From contig JAFSJK010000088.1 in the NCBI GenBank assembly GCA_017439305.1, positions 1 to 64,000 of the forward strand: a stretch of 64,000 nt of DNA. The letters are read 5' to 3'. Shown piece by piece: positions 42,503 through 52,260 of the stretch. The notes beneath the pieces were generated by a model, which saw nothing but the letters and a program-made list of their open reading frames with translations, was not told the DNA's origin and made no database searches. The DNA is from Bacteroidales bacterium (GTDB taxonomy: Bacteria; Bacteroidota; Bacteroidia; Bacteroidales; UBA932). The translations under genes and the position numbers were made by a program. Positions within the stretch are counted from its first letter, which is position 1, and the number at the start of each line of letters is the position of its first letter.

Positions 42503-43867
42503 CTATTTCTTGACGACGTATTTGTCGAAGAAATCGAGGAAATACGGCCAGTTCGGGCCGGACTCGTGGCCGCCGTCGTGCTGGCGGAAGGCCAGTTTGC
42601 CCTTGATGATGCCCACGTTCGTGCCCGGATACAGGTCCGTGTCCATTCCCTTTTCACCCAGGAGCTCATACACGGGCGTCGCCTTGACGGTGGCCATGAA
42701 CATGCCGATGAGGTCCTGCCACTTGTCCGCATCCCAGGTGCCGCTGGAGATGAAGCAGGGGCGCGGGGCGCACAGGGCGATCAACTCGTGCTGGTCGATG
42801 GGTAAGTCATTCTCGCAGAGCGGATCGGCGCCGTACTTGATGAAGTTGCCAGCCATCCAATGGTATTCACCGGAGCCTGCCAGGTTACCGAGGCTTTCGC
42901 CGCAGTCGCGGCGCCAGGGGGAGGAGCCTCCTTCGCCCGCCGAGGCTACGAGGGCTGCTGCGAAGCGTTCGTCGAAAGCCATGGTCACCAGGGCGGCCTT
43001 GCCATTGCGGGAAACGCCTTCGATGGCCACTTTGGTAGCATCGAACCGGGGCTCTGTCTCAAAGTAATCGAGCAATTTGGAAGCGCCCCAGCCCCAGGCG
43101 CGCAGGACGCCCCAATCCGTGGGCTTGCGGAAGTCACCCTGGTTGGTGAGGCCGATAATGCCGCTGCGGAGTCCGTATCCGCCGTCGGCCTGGATGCTGC
43201 CGGTGGAGATGACGGCCGCTGCCCAGCCCCTTTCAACAACCTGCTGCTGCCAGGACTTGCCCGGAGGGCGGCCGGGGAAGTTGAAGCTCATGCCGGCGGG
43301 AAAGATGAAGCCGAATTCCATGATGACGGGAACCGGTCCTTTCGCCGCTTCCGGCCAGGTCACCTGTGCCTGAAGCCGGACTTCGATGGACGGGCAGGCG
43401 GAATTGTCCGCCACGCCGGCGAGGTCGCGCCGGATGCAGGGAATGCCTTCCATGTCGATTTTCTCTTCCTTCACGACTTCCCAGCGGATGGCCGGGACGT
43501 TGTCAGGGATGCGGCCGTAGATTTCGTCCTCGAAAACCTTTACCAGTTCCGGGCGGCGCTCCCTGCGCCACTGTTTTGCGTTTTTAACCTTCTTGCCGGA
43601 GAAGGTCGTCAGCGGATCCGGGTAGTAAAGATACGGATTGGCCTTGTACTCGTTATAGTTCGGCGCCCGGTCCGGATCGGTCGAATTGCCATCCCGTCCG
43701 GGACGGACTTCCTGGATGCCCAGTTGGCCGAGCATCTGGGCGTAATCCACGGCCGTGACGGCACGGAGGGAATCCATGTTGATCCGGGGCATCCCGGGGA
43801 ACTGGGCAGCGGCCTGTCCCTGCGCGAAAAACAGGGCGGCGGAGAGGAGCAGGAGGAAACGTTTCAT
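42503..43867 (-). CDS. Glucuronoyl methylesterase-like hydrolase (CE15)
   Basis: A 454-residue exported protein with signal peptide ending near AQAAAQ (residue about 20). It carries the CE15 motifs: nucleophile Ser286 in GVSRNGK, the GEGGSSPWRR segment (311-320), LPIDQHELIALCAPRP, and a His-rich catalytic loop QHDGGHESG (His430/His434). CE15 enzymes cut the ester between lignin alcohols and 4-O-methyl-glucuronic acid on xylan. The usual Cys before the nucleophile is Val. It is divergent from a GH92 gene across 67 bases, which suggests plant or glycan degradation outside the cytoplasm. Confidence 0.85.
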   Translation of the reverse strand: MKRFLLLLSAALFFAQGQAAAQFPGMPRINMDSLRAVTAVDYAQMLGQLGIQEVRPGRDGNSTDPDRAPNYNEYKANPYLYYPDPLTTFSGKKVKNAKQWRRERRPELVKVFEDEIYGRIPDNVPAIRWEVVKEEKIDMEGIPCIRRDLAGVADNSACPSIEVRLQAQVTWPEAAKGPVPVIMEFGFIFPAGMSFNFPGRPPGKSWQQQVVERGWAAAVISTGSIQADGGYGLRSGIIGLTNQGDFRKPTDWGVLRAWGWGASKLLDYFETEPRFDATKVAIEGVSRNGKAALVTMAFDERFAAALVASAGEGGSSPWRRDCGESLGNLAGSGEYHWMAGNFIKYGADPLCENDLPIDQHELIALCAPRPCFISSGTWDADKWQDLIGMFMATVKATPVYELLGEKGMDTDLYPGTNVGIIKGKLAFRQHDGGHESGPNWPYFLDFFDKYVVKK

Positions 43868-43919
43868 ATCGATGGGTTGTGCAAAAGCTTATTCTCCGCT
43901 AAGTTACGATTATTTTGCT

Positions 43920-43927
43920 TATCTTTG
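43920..43927 (+). promoter_or_regulatory. Promoter -7 box for the GH92 gene
   Basis: TATCTTTG is an exact TAnnTTTG match ending 7 bases before the ATG at 43935; a distinct -33 box was not found. Confidence 0.6.
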
Positions 43928-43934
43928 AAACGAT

Positions 43935-46256
43935 ATGAGACGGATTCTGACACTTCTCTGGGGCCTGACCGGTCTGATCTTCCCCCTTTCGGCGCAGCAC
44001 ACCCGCTATGTGGATCCCTTTATAGGGACGGCTGGCATGGGACATACGTTTCCCGGTGCCTGCGTTCCGTTCGGCGGCGTACAGCTTTCACCCGACACGG
44101 ACATGATTCCCCACAATATCGGAGGGGAGTACCAGCCGCGTACCTACGAGTATTGCGCCGGCTATCAGTATGGAGACAGTACGATCGTGGGTTTTAGCCA
44201 CACGCATTTCAGCGGTACCGGTCATTCCGACCTGGGAGACATCCTGCTGATGCCCGGGACGGGAGAGGTCCAATTCGTTCCCGGAACGGCGGAAGACCCG
44301 GATTCCGGATACCGGCAGCGTTTCAGCCACGACACCGAATCGGCCGGTGCCGGCCATTACGAAGTTGTTTTGTCCGATACGGGAATCAAGGCGGAACTGA
44401 CTGCCACCCAACGCGTTGGTATCCATCGTTACACCTTTCCAAGGGGAGAGGAAGGGCATGTGGTGCTGGACTTGGATTATGGGATTTACCATTATGACGG
44501 AAAGACGCTTTGGGCGGAAGTGCGCGTCGTGAGCCCGACCCTCGTCACGGGATACCGTATCACGAACGGATGGGCCCGGACCAATTACACCTACTTTGCG
44601 ATGGAGTTCTCCCAACCGATCCTGGAATATGGTTGGAAGGACAGGGCCCCTTCCCCGTACAACGGCGGTTACGGCAAGTTCCCCCAGTACGCCGATTTTC
44701 CGGAAATGTCGGGACGGAAGGTCGTCGCCTGGTTCCGTTTCGATACGGCCGACGATCCCGAATTGACGGTGAAAGTAGGGCTTTCCGCCACCGGAACGAC
44801 CGGCGCTATGAAGAACCTCCGGGCCGAGGCGGAAGGCAAATCCTTCGATCAGTTGCGGCGGGAGGCCGAGGCAGCCTGGGAGAAGGAACTCTCCTGCATC
44901 GATATGGACGGGTCTGAGGCGGAAAAGAAAATGTTCTATACCTCCCTCTACCACACGATGATCAATCCGTCGGTCTATATGGACGTGGACGGCCTCTACC
45001 GTGGCCTTGACCATGAACTGCATCAGGCAGAAGGGTTTACGAATTACACGGTCTTTTCCCTGTGGGATACCTACCGGGCGGAGCATCCGCTTTTGGCGCT
45101 GCTCAAGCCGAAGCGGGCGGAGGATATGGCCGAGTCCATGCTGAAGCATTACGGACAGAGTCCCCACCATATGCTCCCCATCTGGAGCCACATGGCCAAC
45201 GAGAACTGGTGCATGACCGGCTACCACAGCGTGTCCGTCCTGGCCGATGCCATCGCCAAGGGTTTGAAGGTCAATGGGAAAGAGGCATTGGAGGCGATGG
45301 TGTCCACCTCAACGGTCCGTTGGTACGGTGGTTTGGGCGAGTATATGGAACTCGGATTTGTCCCGCTGGAAAAGACCTCCACCGCCGCCAGCAACACGCT
45401 GGAATATGCCTACGATGACTGGACGATCGCCGCTACGGCCGAAAGGCTGGGGGAGAAGGAGATCGCTGCAACGTATGGCAGAAGGTCGGAGAATTACAAA
45501 AACATCTTCGATCCGGAACTGGGCCTGGCCCGACCCCGCTACGCTGACGGCCGCTTCCTGGAACCTTTCGACATCAGACAGACGGTAGGGCAGGGGTTCA
45601 TCGAAGGTAATTCCCTGAACTATTCCTTCCATGTCCCCCAGGACGTTCCCGGCCTGATCCGGCTCATGGGCGGGGACAAGCGCTTCATCGCCAATCTGGA
45701 CGAACTCTTCGGCAGCGACCTTCCTGCGTACTGCTACGCTGATAATGAAGATATTACTGCCGAGTGCCTGTTGGGCGGCTATGTCCATGGGAACGAGCCC
45801 AGCCACCATATTCCGTACCTGTATGCCTGGACCTCGGAACCCTGGAAGACGCAGTATTGGATCCGGGAGATCGTGGACCGTTTCTACAGGCCGGAGATCC
45901 GCGGCCTGGGCGGAAATGACGATTGCGGCCAGATGAGCGCGTGGTATATCTTCTCCGTCCTTGGATTCTATCCGGTCTGCCCGGGTACCGACCAATATAT
46001 CCTGGGGGCTCCGTGCATTCCGTACGCCCTGGTTACGCTCGGGAATGGCCGGACGCTGGAAATGAAGGCTGTCGGCCTCAGTGCCCGGAACCGCTATGTC
46101 AAGTCCGTGAAACTGAACGGAAAATCTGTCGAACGGTTTTACCTGACGCACGTGGAACTGCTGGAGGGCGGTGTTTTGGAATTCATCATGGCTCCGAGGC
46201 CGAACCGCCGCCGGGTCAGTCTGTCCGCCCCGGTTCCCGGGCCGGAGGGACTGTAA
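43935..46256 (+). CDS. GH92 family alpha-mannosidase
   Basis: A 773-residue exported glycosidase with signal peptide (LSAQ near residue 21). GH92 hallmarks: VDPFIGTAGMGHTFPGACVP at the N-terminus, HTHFSGTGHSDLGD, LWDTYRAEHPL, the catalytic-Glu region FIEGNSLNYSFHVPQDV, and GGNDDCGQMSAWYIFSVLGFYPV. These are calcium-dependent inverting exo-mannosidases, mostly acting on alpha-1,2 and related links in N-glycans or yeast mannan. It ends 6 bases before the convergent symporter. No susC/susD pair is near, so it is not in a typical PUL. Confidence 0.95.
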   Translation: MRRILTLLWGLTGLIFPLSAQHTRYVDPFIGTAGMGHTFPGACVPFGGVQLSPDTDMIPHNIGGEYQPRTYEYCAGYQYGDSTIVGFSHTHFSGTGHSDLGDILLMPGTGEVQFVPGTAEDPDSGYRQRFSHDTESAGAGHYEVVLSDTGIKAELTATQRVGIHRYTFPRGEEGHVVLDLDYGIYHYDGKTLWAEVRVVSPTLVTGYRITNGWARTNYTYFAMEFSQPILEYGWKDRAPSPYNGGYGKFPQYADFPEMSGRKVVAWFRFDTADDPELTVKVGLSATGTTGAMKNLRAEAEGKSFDQLRREAEAAWEKELSCIDMDGSEAEKKMFYTSLYHTMINPSVYMDVDGLYRGLDHELHQAEGFTNYTVFSLWDTYRAEHPLLALLKPKRAEDMAESMLKHYGQSPHHMLPIWSHMANENWCMTGYHSVSVLADAIAKGLKVNGKEALEAMVSTSTVRWYGGLGEYMELGFVPLEKTSTAASNTLEYAYDDWTIAATAERLGEKEIAATYGRRSENYKNIFDPELGLARPRYADGRFLEPFDIRQTVGQGFIEGNSLNYSFHVPQDVPGLIRLMGGDKRFIANLDELFGSDLPAYCYADNEDITAECLLGGYVHGNEPSHHIPYLYAWTSEPWKTQYWIREIVDRFYRPEIRGLGGNDDCGQMSAWYIFSVLGFYPVCPGTDQYILGAPCIPYALVTLGNGRTLEMKAVGLSARNRYVKSVKLNGKSVERFYLTHVELLEGGVLEFIMAPRPNRRRVSLSAPVPGPEGL

Positions 46257-46262
46257 TCGGCT

Positions 46263-47636
46263 TCAGTTGGCTTGTTCGAATTCCTTGAGGGACCGGATGG
46301 CCTTGGGGCAGAGGATGAGGAGGGAGACGACGGTCACCCAGGCCATCATCCCGACCCCGATGTCGCCGAGCTGCCAGATCAGGTCGGCCTCCCGGACAGC
46401 GCCGAAGATGACGGCAACGAGCATCATGGCCTGGAACAGCCGGACGGCAAGTTTCTCCCACTTGGGATGCTTGTGGCGGAAAAGGTAGATGATGCCCGTT
46501 TCCGCATAGAAGTAATAGGCCATGATGGTGCTGAACGCGAAAAAGATCATCGCGATGGAGACGAACTGGCTGCCGAATCCGGCGAAGACCGTATTCACGG
46601 CACTCTGGGTATAGTTCACATAGTTGTTGGCCAGTTCAGGCGCTCCGGCGAAGAGGATTTCCCCGGTCTTGCTGTCCAGGATGTTGTAGGTGCCGGAACT
46701 GAGGATCATCAGGGCCGTGGCCGTGCAGACGAGGAGGGTGTCCACATAGACGGAGAAGGCTTGGGCGAGACCCTGCTGGGCAGGGTGGGGGACATCGGCC
46801 GCCGCGGATACGATGGCTCCGGTTCCCTGGCCGGCCTCGTTGGAGAAAATGCCCCGTTTGACACCCATGGCGATGGTGGATCCGATGATGCCACCGCAGA
46901 CGGGATGGATACCGAAGGCATTGGTGAAAATGGAGGCGAAAACGGCCGGAATCTCCTGGATATGGAAGGCGATGACGACGATGGCGAGGATGATGTAGCC
47001 GACGGCCATGAAGGGAGTGACGATGGAAGCGACACGGGCGATCCGCCGCACGCCTCCGAAGACGACGAGTCCCAGCAGGACAGCCAGGGTGATGCCGGAG
47101 GCCAGGGCCGGTACCGGAAAAGCATTGGCGATGGCGCTGGAAACGCCGTTCGCCTGGACCGTGGTCAGGAAGAAACCGCAGGCAATCACCGTGACGATGG
47201 CGAAGGCGATGCCCAGCCAGCGCTGCTTCAGTCCGTGCTCGATGAAACTGAAGGGCCCTCCGCGATAACCGGAATGGTGCGGGAACTTGTAGATCTGGGC
47301 CAGGGTGGATTCCACGAAAGCCGTAGATGCACCGAAGAAAGCCACTACCCACATCCAGAAAACGGCGCCCGGCCCGCCGAAGGCGATGGCGGTGGCCACG
47401 CCGACGATGTTGCCGGTTCCCACCCGCCCGGACAGGGCGATGCAGAAGGCTTCGAATGAGGAAATCCCTTTTTCCGGGCTCTGCCGGCTGAACAGCGAGC
47501 GGAGCATCAGCTTGAACCGTCTGACCTGCACGAATCGGGTCCGGAAAGAGAAATAGAGCCCGGCTACGATCAGCAGCCCCACCAGCGCGGGGTTCCAGAC
47601 GATTTCATTGACTTTACTAACGATTTTTTCCAGCAT
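46263..47636 (-). CDS. Alanine/glycine:cation symporter (AGCS family)
   Basis: A 457-residue inner-membrane carrier with 10-11 hydrophobic segments. AGCS motifs include GTGNIVGVATAIAFGGPGAVFWMW (seen as consecutive pieces), AFVESTLAQIYK and GIFSNEAGQGTGAIV. It imports alanine or glycine with Na+. The ATG at 47636 follows a strong promoter; an upstream ATG at 47672 would start inside the promoter. Some GC-rich antisense frames here are shadows. Confidence 0.93.
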   Translation of the reverse strand: MLEKIVSKVNEIVWNPALVGLLIVAGLYFSFRTRFVQVRRFKLMLRSLFSRQSPEKGISSFEAFCIALSGRVGTGNIVGVATAIAFGGPGAVFWMWVVAFFGASTAFVESTLAQIYKFPHHSGYRGGPFSFIEHGLKQRWLGIAFAIVTVIACGFFLTTVQANGVSSAIANAFPVPALASGITLAVLLGLVVFGGVRRIARVASIVTPFMAVGYIILAIVVIAFHIQEIPAVFASIFTNAFGIHPVCGGIIGSTIAMGVKRGIFSNEAGQGTGAIVSAAADVPHPAQQGLAQAFSVYVDTLLVCTATALMILSSGTYNILDSKTGEILFAGAPELANNYVNYTQSAVNTVFAGFGSQFVSIAMIFFAFSTIMAYYFYAETGIIYLFRHKHPKWEKLAVRLFQAMMLVAVIFGAVREADLIWQLGDIGVGMMAWVTVVSLLILCPKAIRSLKEFEQAN

Positions 47637-47641
47637 GGACT

Positions 47642-47673
47642 CAAAGATACGGAAGATTTTCTTCCGATACAAA
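47642..47673 (-). promoter_or_regulatory. Promoter of the AGCS symporter
   Basis: TTTG (47670-47673), 20-base spacer and TATCTTTG (47642-47649) on the reverse strand match the consensus exactly. The box ends 5 bases before the ATG, so the message is probably leaderless. Confidence 0.8.
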
Positions 47674-47696
47674 TCGTCCCGTACCGGAAAGGGAAC

Positions 47697-48695
47697 TTAT
47701 TTGACCTGTATTTCGGTTGAATCGGTGGGGGTCAATGCCCCAACGATCCGATGGGGCTTGTAGGGCGCTTCCAGGAAAGCGATGTCTTCGGGAGAGAGGG
47801 TCAGGTCTACCGCCCGGACCGCCGCATCGAAATGCGGTATCTTGGTGGCGCCGACGATGGGAGCTGCGACACCCTTGGCGAGGGTCCAGGCCAGGGCGAC
47901 CTCCGTCATCGACACCCCCAGGCGTTCGGCCAGAACCGCGACGGCATCGATGATTTCCAGGTCATTCTCCATCGCGTGATCGTACTTTTTACGGATCGTC
48001 CGGTCCGTGTTGGATCGGGGGGTACCGCTTTCCCAGCCCCTATGCGATAAGTGGCCGCCGGCCAGCGGGGAATAGGGGATGAGGGATACGCCATACTGCC
48101 GGCAGATGGGAATGAGTTCCCGTTCATCTTCCCGGTACATCAGATTGTAGTGGTTCTGCATCGTGGAGAACAGCGTCCAGCCGTTCCGCTCCGCGCAGAT
48201 CTGCATATTGTGGAACTGGAAGCCGAACATGGCCGAGGCGCCAAGGGCACGGACCTTTCCGGCCTTCACGAGGGAATCCAGGGTTTCCATGGTCTCCTCG
48301 ATGGGTGTCGTATAGTCGAACCGATGGATCTGGTACAAGTCCAGATAGTCCGTTCCCAGGCGCTTCAACGTCCCGTCGATTTCACGGAGGATGGCCTTCC
48401 GCGACAGCATCCCTTCGTTGAAGAATACCTTGGAGGCGATAACCACTTTATCGCGGGGGATGCCGAGGTCCCTCAGCGACTGTCCCAGATACTCCTCGCT
48501 GGTGCCGAAGGAGTAGACATTGGCCGTGTCAAAGAAGTTGACGCCCAGGTCCAGGGCGTGGCCGATCATTTTCCTGGACTCCTCCGGGTCCAGCGTCCAC
48601 CGGTGGAAATCCTCCGATGCCTTTCCGTAGGACATGCAGCCTACGCAGATACGGGATACTTCGATCCCGGTATTCCCTAATGTTGTGTACTTCAT
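47697..48695 (-). CDS. Aldo/keto reductase
   Basis: A 332-residue cytoplasmic NADPH-dependent oxidoreductase with the TIM-barrel AKR pattern: FFDTANVYSFGTSEEYLG (Asp, Tyr), VIASKVF (Lys), LYQIHRFD (His), and the cofactor-binding end segment APIVGATKIPH. Most like the general stress/sugar AKR group; substrate unknown. It starts 4 bases after the outer-membrane barrel stop and may be the last gene of the sigma-factor operon. Confidence 0.92.
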   Translation of the reverse strand: MKYTTLGNTGIEVSRICVGCMSYGKASEDFHRWTLDPEESRKMIGHALDLGVNFFDTANVYSFGTSEEYLGQSLRDLGIPRDKVVIASKVFFNEGMLSRKAILREIDGTLKRLGTDYLDLYQIHRFDYTTPIEETMETLDSLVKAGKVRALGASAMFGFQFHNMQICAERNGWTLFSTMQNHYNLMYREDERELIPICRQYGVSLIPYSPLAGGHLSHRGWESGTPRSNTDRTIRKKYDHAMENDLEIIDAVAVLAERLGVSMTEVALAWTLAKGVAAPIVGATKIPHFDAAVRAVDLTLSPEDIAFLEAPYKPHRIVGALTPTDSTEIQVK

Positions 48696-48699
48696 ATGC

Positions 48700-51585
48700 T
48701 TACCATGCCATATCCCATGCCGCCTGCTGCGCCCGCTGGCTGTGGGCGGCGTTCATTTTACCGAAGTTCCATTTCACCCCGAAGAGCACGTACCGACCCA
48801 GGACCAGGCGATAACTGTCTTCCACGTAGTTGGCCGTAACAGTGTGCGTCAGGCTGTGTGTCTGGTTCAGGATATCGTGGACTTTGATACTCAGGTTGAA
48901 GGGGCCGATGTTCTTGTTGATGTCCGCATTCCAGATCCATTCGGGCTGGCCGTATCCTTCCGCATAGCCCTTGTAGAAACGATACGCGAGCGTTGAATTG
49001 AGTTCGAACTCGTGCTTGGTGGTGTAGGAGCCGCGGGCGTTGAAACTGGTCTCCAGGGTGTTCATGTTGATGCTGGGGTCGATGGAATAGCGGGCGATGC
49101 GGGCGGTGGTGTAAATGCCCAGGCCCAGGGAGTAGCGATCGGGGTTGTACTTGATATTGATGCTGGCGTTAGGCGTATAGTATCGGGTCTTGCTCTCAAC
49201 AAAGCCGCTCTGGCCGCCGAAGAAGCGGTCGCCGTCGTCATTACCCCAGAAATCGGCCATGAAGGACGAGTAATCAAAGGCATCCTTGTCCAGTCCGGCC
49301 ATGGTTGACCTAGCCTGATAGCTGACGGCCGAGGAGAAACTACCCGTTCCGCTGAGGGTCAGCGACCATAGTTTCTTGCTGTCCAGCGGGGTGGTATAAT
49401 TGACCATGAGGGAACCGTTGAGGCTGGGCTTCCGCGCATTGACAGGAACGGAATACAGGATGCCGTCGGCGTCGTACCAGGTCGCACTGATAACAGGACT
49501 GACGTTCATGAAACCGTATAAATCGACCATCAGCGTGGAGAACTTTTCCCTGTTGTTGCGCATCCAGTCTATGCTGAAATACGTCTGCGTGTAAGGTTTT
49601 AGGTAGATGTTTCCCATGCTCAGGCGGGAGGGATCGGCAATGTTCAGGACCGGAAGCATGCGGGATGGCGAGGGCTGCATCGTGTAACCCATCACATCGG
49701 CGGTCCAGCGGTCATTCCCTTTCCGGTGCTGGAAACGCATGGTGGGAATCACGTGCCAGTTCCATTCGTCCTTTCCGGTCACTTCCTCGATGCCATAGCT
49801 CTTGGAGAAGGTTTCATTCAGCGAACCGATTACCCGTCCGCCCAGGGTTATCCAGCTCTGCTCCCCGAACTTGTACTGGGCTGTCAGGTCGTACTGCTGT
49901 TCAAGACGATGACTCCGGCTCTCGGAACTGAAATAATCGTTCCTGCCTGCTGCATCAAAGGCATCCCGAAGGCTGTTTCTTTGAGACCAGCCCAGTTCGG
50001 CCACTGTGGACAGTGTCCATTTTTCTCCAAGAGGCTCCGTGTATTGGATGGAACCGACGGCGGCATAGGAAATTCCATCCGACAGGTAACGCATGGAGCG
50101 GGCGTTATCACCTCCGGCCGTTTTCAGAAGGGACGATTCGTCGCTCTCTCCGAAACTGTCACCGTATTCCCCGTCAAAGTCGAGGCGGAACGTACGGCCC
50201 TTTTTTCCCCATAGCTCCCGAAAAGTGACATCGGTACTGACGTCCGCATCCTTGCGTGTAGAAAGGCTGTTGGTTGCATTCTGGGAACTGTTGACGAAGG
50301 TCCCTTCCCGGAAAGTTTGCGAGGAGCCGTCCTCATGGGTATCCGTCCTGCCGAATTGGATGCCGGGACGGAAATGGAACCATACCTTCCCTGTCTCTTT
50401 CTTGAATTCCAGATTGGCACCCACGGAATTGGCAAACTGCCTTCCCGTATTCGTGGTTATGGAATTCAGGTCTCCGTCGTCCTGGAACGTCGTCCGGTCC
50501 GCCTTGGTGCCGGAGTCGGTATCGGAATACTTGTAATTGACGCCCACAGTGGTTTCCACGTCCTTGATGCGGGATGTATTGGCATTGACGCCAATCTGGG
50601 CGACGGAGGACAGTCCTTGATTCATCCGTGTCGTTTCTCCGTCGTCGTTCATCATGACCACGATGACGCCGGAGTCGTCGATGTTCTGCGCATTGGCAAT
50701 CACCGTCACCTGGTCCTTCTCGCCATAGGCCGATACCAGCGTGTTCCCGTTCCAAAGCAGTCCCCGGTCCTTCCGCAGTGAACTGTCGTCCTCCTTGTCG
50801 CCGAGGGTGGTACCGGCTTTGATGCCGACGTTTCCGAACCAGCCTTGCTGGTACTCTTTCTTGAGCCCGACATCCAGTACCTTTTCCCGACTTCCGTCCT
50901 GGATACCGGAGGCGCGTGTAGCTTCCGATTCCCGGTCGATGACGCGGATCTTGTCGACCACGGCGGCGGGAAGGTTGTTCAGCGCGGTGCTCTGGTCGTT
51001 GAAGAAGAACGTCCGGCCGCCCACGGTGAGTTTGTCGATAAGTTCGCCGTTGAACTTGACTTTCCCGTCCTCGGTGATTTCCATGCCGGGCATGCGCTCC
51101 AGCAGGTCTTTCAGCATGGCATTGGCTCCCACGCGGAAAGAGGATGCGTTGAATTCCACCGTGTCCTGTTTTACCACGATGGGATTGCCGACGTCGGTGA
51201 CGGTGGCCGCCTGCAGGAACTGCTCGTCCACCTGCAGCCGGATGGTCCCCATATCGACCTGACGCTCCCGGAAATACCGCTCCTTGAGGTATGGCTTGTA
51301 GCCCATCATTTCTACATGGAAGACATAACTGCCATAAGGCACCTCGTCCAGTTTGGCTTCGCCCTTGGCATCCGACAGGGTGAAATTGGTGATGGTGGTG
51401 TCCTTGGAAGGGATGAGATAGACCGAAGCAAACGGAACCGGCTCATTGGTGAGCGAATCCAGGACCGTGGTCTTGATCTCGCTCATCCGCCCGTTCAGCA
51501 TATTGTCGGTGATAATCACGACCTGTGCCCGGGCCGTGAAACCCAGGCACAGGGAGAGCGTTATCGCGATAAGAAACTTTTTCAT
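48700..51585 (-). CDS. TonB-dependent-receptor-like outer membrane beta-barrel protein
   Basis: A 961-residue exported protein. Signal peptide (TARAQ, residue about 21), a carboxypeptidase-regulatory-like beta domain at about 33-115 (DSLTNEPVPFASVYL, GYKPYLKERY), a plug-like domain (about 120-225, including LLERMPGMEITEDGKV) and a long C-terminal barrel ending in Trp. No SusD partner is adjacent. It belongs to the outer-membrane barrel family common in Bacteroidetes. With the ECF sigma, anti-sigma and plug-like protein upstream it forms a four-gene module. Ligand unknown. Confidence 0.9.
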   Translation of the reverse strand: MKKFLIAITLSLCLGFTARAQVVIITDNMLNGRMSEIKTTVLDSLTNEPVPFASVYLIPSKDTTITNFTLSDAKGEAKLDEVPYGSYVFHVEMMGYKPYLKERYFRERQVDMGTIRLQVDEQFLQAATVTDVGNPIVVKQDTVEFNASSFRVGANAMLKDLLERMPGMEITEDGKVKFNGELIDKLTVGGRTFFFNDQSTALNNLPAAVVDKIRVIDRESEATRASGIQDGSREKVLDVGLKKEYQQGWFGNVGIKAGTTLGDKEDDSSLRKDRGLLWNGNTLVSAYGEKDQVTVIANAQNIDDSGVIVVMMNDDGETTRMNQGLSSVAQIGVNANTSRIKDVETTVGVNYKYSDTDSGTKADRTTFQDDGDLNSITTNTGRQFANSVGANLEFKKETGKVWFHFRPGIQFGRTDTHEDGSSQTFREGTFVNSSQNATNSLSTRKDADVSTDVTFRELWGKKGRTFRLDFDGEYGDSFGESDESSLLKTAGGDNARSMRYLSDGISYAAVGSIQYTEPLGEKWTLSTVAELGWSQRNSLRDAFDAAGRNDYFSSESRSHRLEQQYDLTAQYKFGEQSWITLGGRVIGSLNETFSKSYGIEEVTGKDEWNWHVIPTMRFQHRKGNDRWTADVMGYTMQPSPSRMLPVLNIADPSRLSMGNIYLKPYTQTYFSIDWMRNNREKFSTLMVDLYGFMNVSPVISATWYDADGILYSVPVNARKPSLNGSLMVNYTTPLDSKKLWSLTLSGTGSFSSAVSYQARSTMAGLDKDAFDYSSFMADFWGNDDGDRFFGGQSGFVESKTRYYTPNASINIKYNPDRYSLGLGIYTTARIARYSIDPSINMNTLETSFNARGSYTTKHEFELNSTLAYRFYKGYAEGYGQPEWIWNADINKNIGPFNLSIKVHDILNQTHSLTHTVTANYVEDSYRLVLGRYVLFGVKWNFGKMNAAHSQRAQQAAWDMAW

Positions 51586-51594
51586 CCTGTTCGT

Positions 51595-52254
51595 TTATGG
51601 TCTGCCGGAAACGGTAATACTTCCGGAATCGACGGAATATGCACGTCCGTTGATGGTGACCCTTTTGATCGGTTCGCCATTGACGGTAATGGTCCCATCC
51701 GCTTCAACTTTCGCGCCAGGAAGCGTCTTAAAGAACTCTGTCAGTGCATCTTTCTCTTTTTTCGTGGTTATCATGATGACGGATGTTTTTTCACCGTACT
51801 TCAGCTGCTCCGGGGAACCTTCCTTGAGAACGGTGATACTGGCGATGTCGCCGGAAGAAAGGGATTGGAACGCCGCGGGGTCGTCAAATCTCTTGCCGTC
51901 GATGACATAGACCATCTTTTTGGGGAGTTTGCTGATGACGCTGACGCCATGGCCCAACAGGACCGTGTCGGCGGTAAATTGGCCGAAGGCGTTGAAATCG
52001 GGTAGTTTCAGGGAATCCAGGTGGGGAAGGGATAAGGAAAAGGCTGATGGTGCTGTGGTGATGGCGTGGACTGTAATGGTATTCCGGCCGGAGCCTTTCG
52101 TGGTGATCTTGTAGTCCCGGATGGTCTTGCCCTTGAGCTGGGAACCGTCGAAATGCTCAACCGTTGCATTGTCAATTACATATAGGGTTTGCTGGGCCAT
52201 TGCGGTCATTACTCCTGCCAACAGGCAGATGGAGAGAAGGAGGGTCTTTTTCAT
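51595..52254 (-). CDS. Small exported plug-like protein
   Basis: A 219-residue protein with signal peptide (TAMAQ, residue about 21). Residues about 115-165 look like a TonB-receptor plug piece (MVYVIDGKRFDD ... DIASITVLKEGSPEQLKYG ... SVIMITTKK), and the end repeats wording found in the neighbouring barrel plug (LPGAKVEADGTITVNGEPIKRV versus LPGM-EITEDGKVKFNGE-I there). It lacks a barrel. It may act as a periplasmic partner or substitute plug; function is inferred only. Nine bases separate it from the barrel gene. Confidence 0.7.
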   Translation of the reverse strand: MKKTLLLSICLLAGVMTAMAQQTLYVIDNATVEHFDGSQLKGKTIRDYKITTKGSGRNTITVHAITTAPSAFSLSLPHLDSLKLPDFNAFGQFTADTVLLGHGVSVISKLPKKMVYVIDGKRFDDPAAFQSLSSGDIASITVLKEGSPEQLKYGEKTSVIMITTKKEKDALTEFFKTLPGAKVEADGTITVNGEPIKRVTINGRAYSVDSGSITVSGRP

Positions 52255-52260
52255 ACTTTC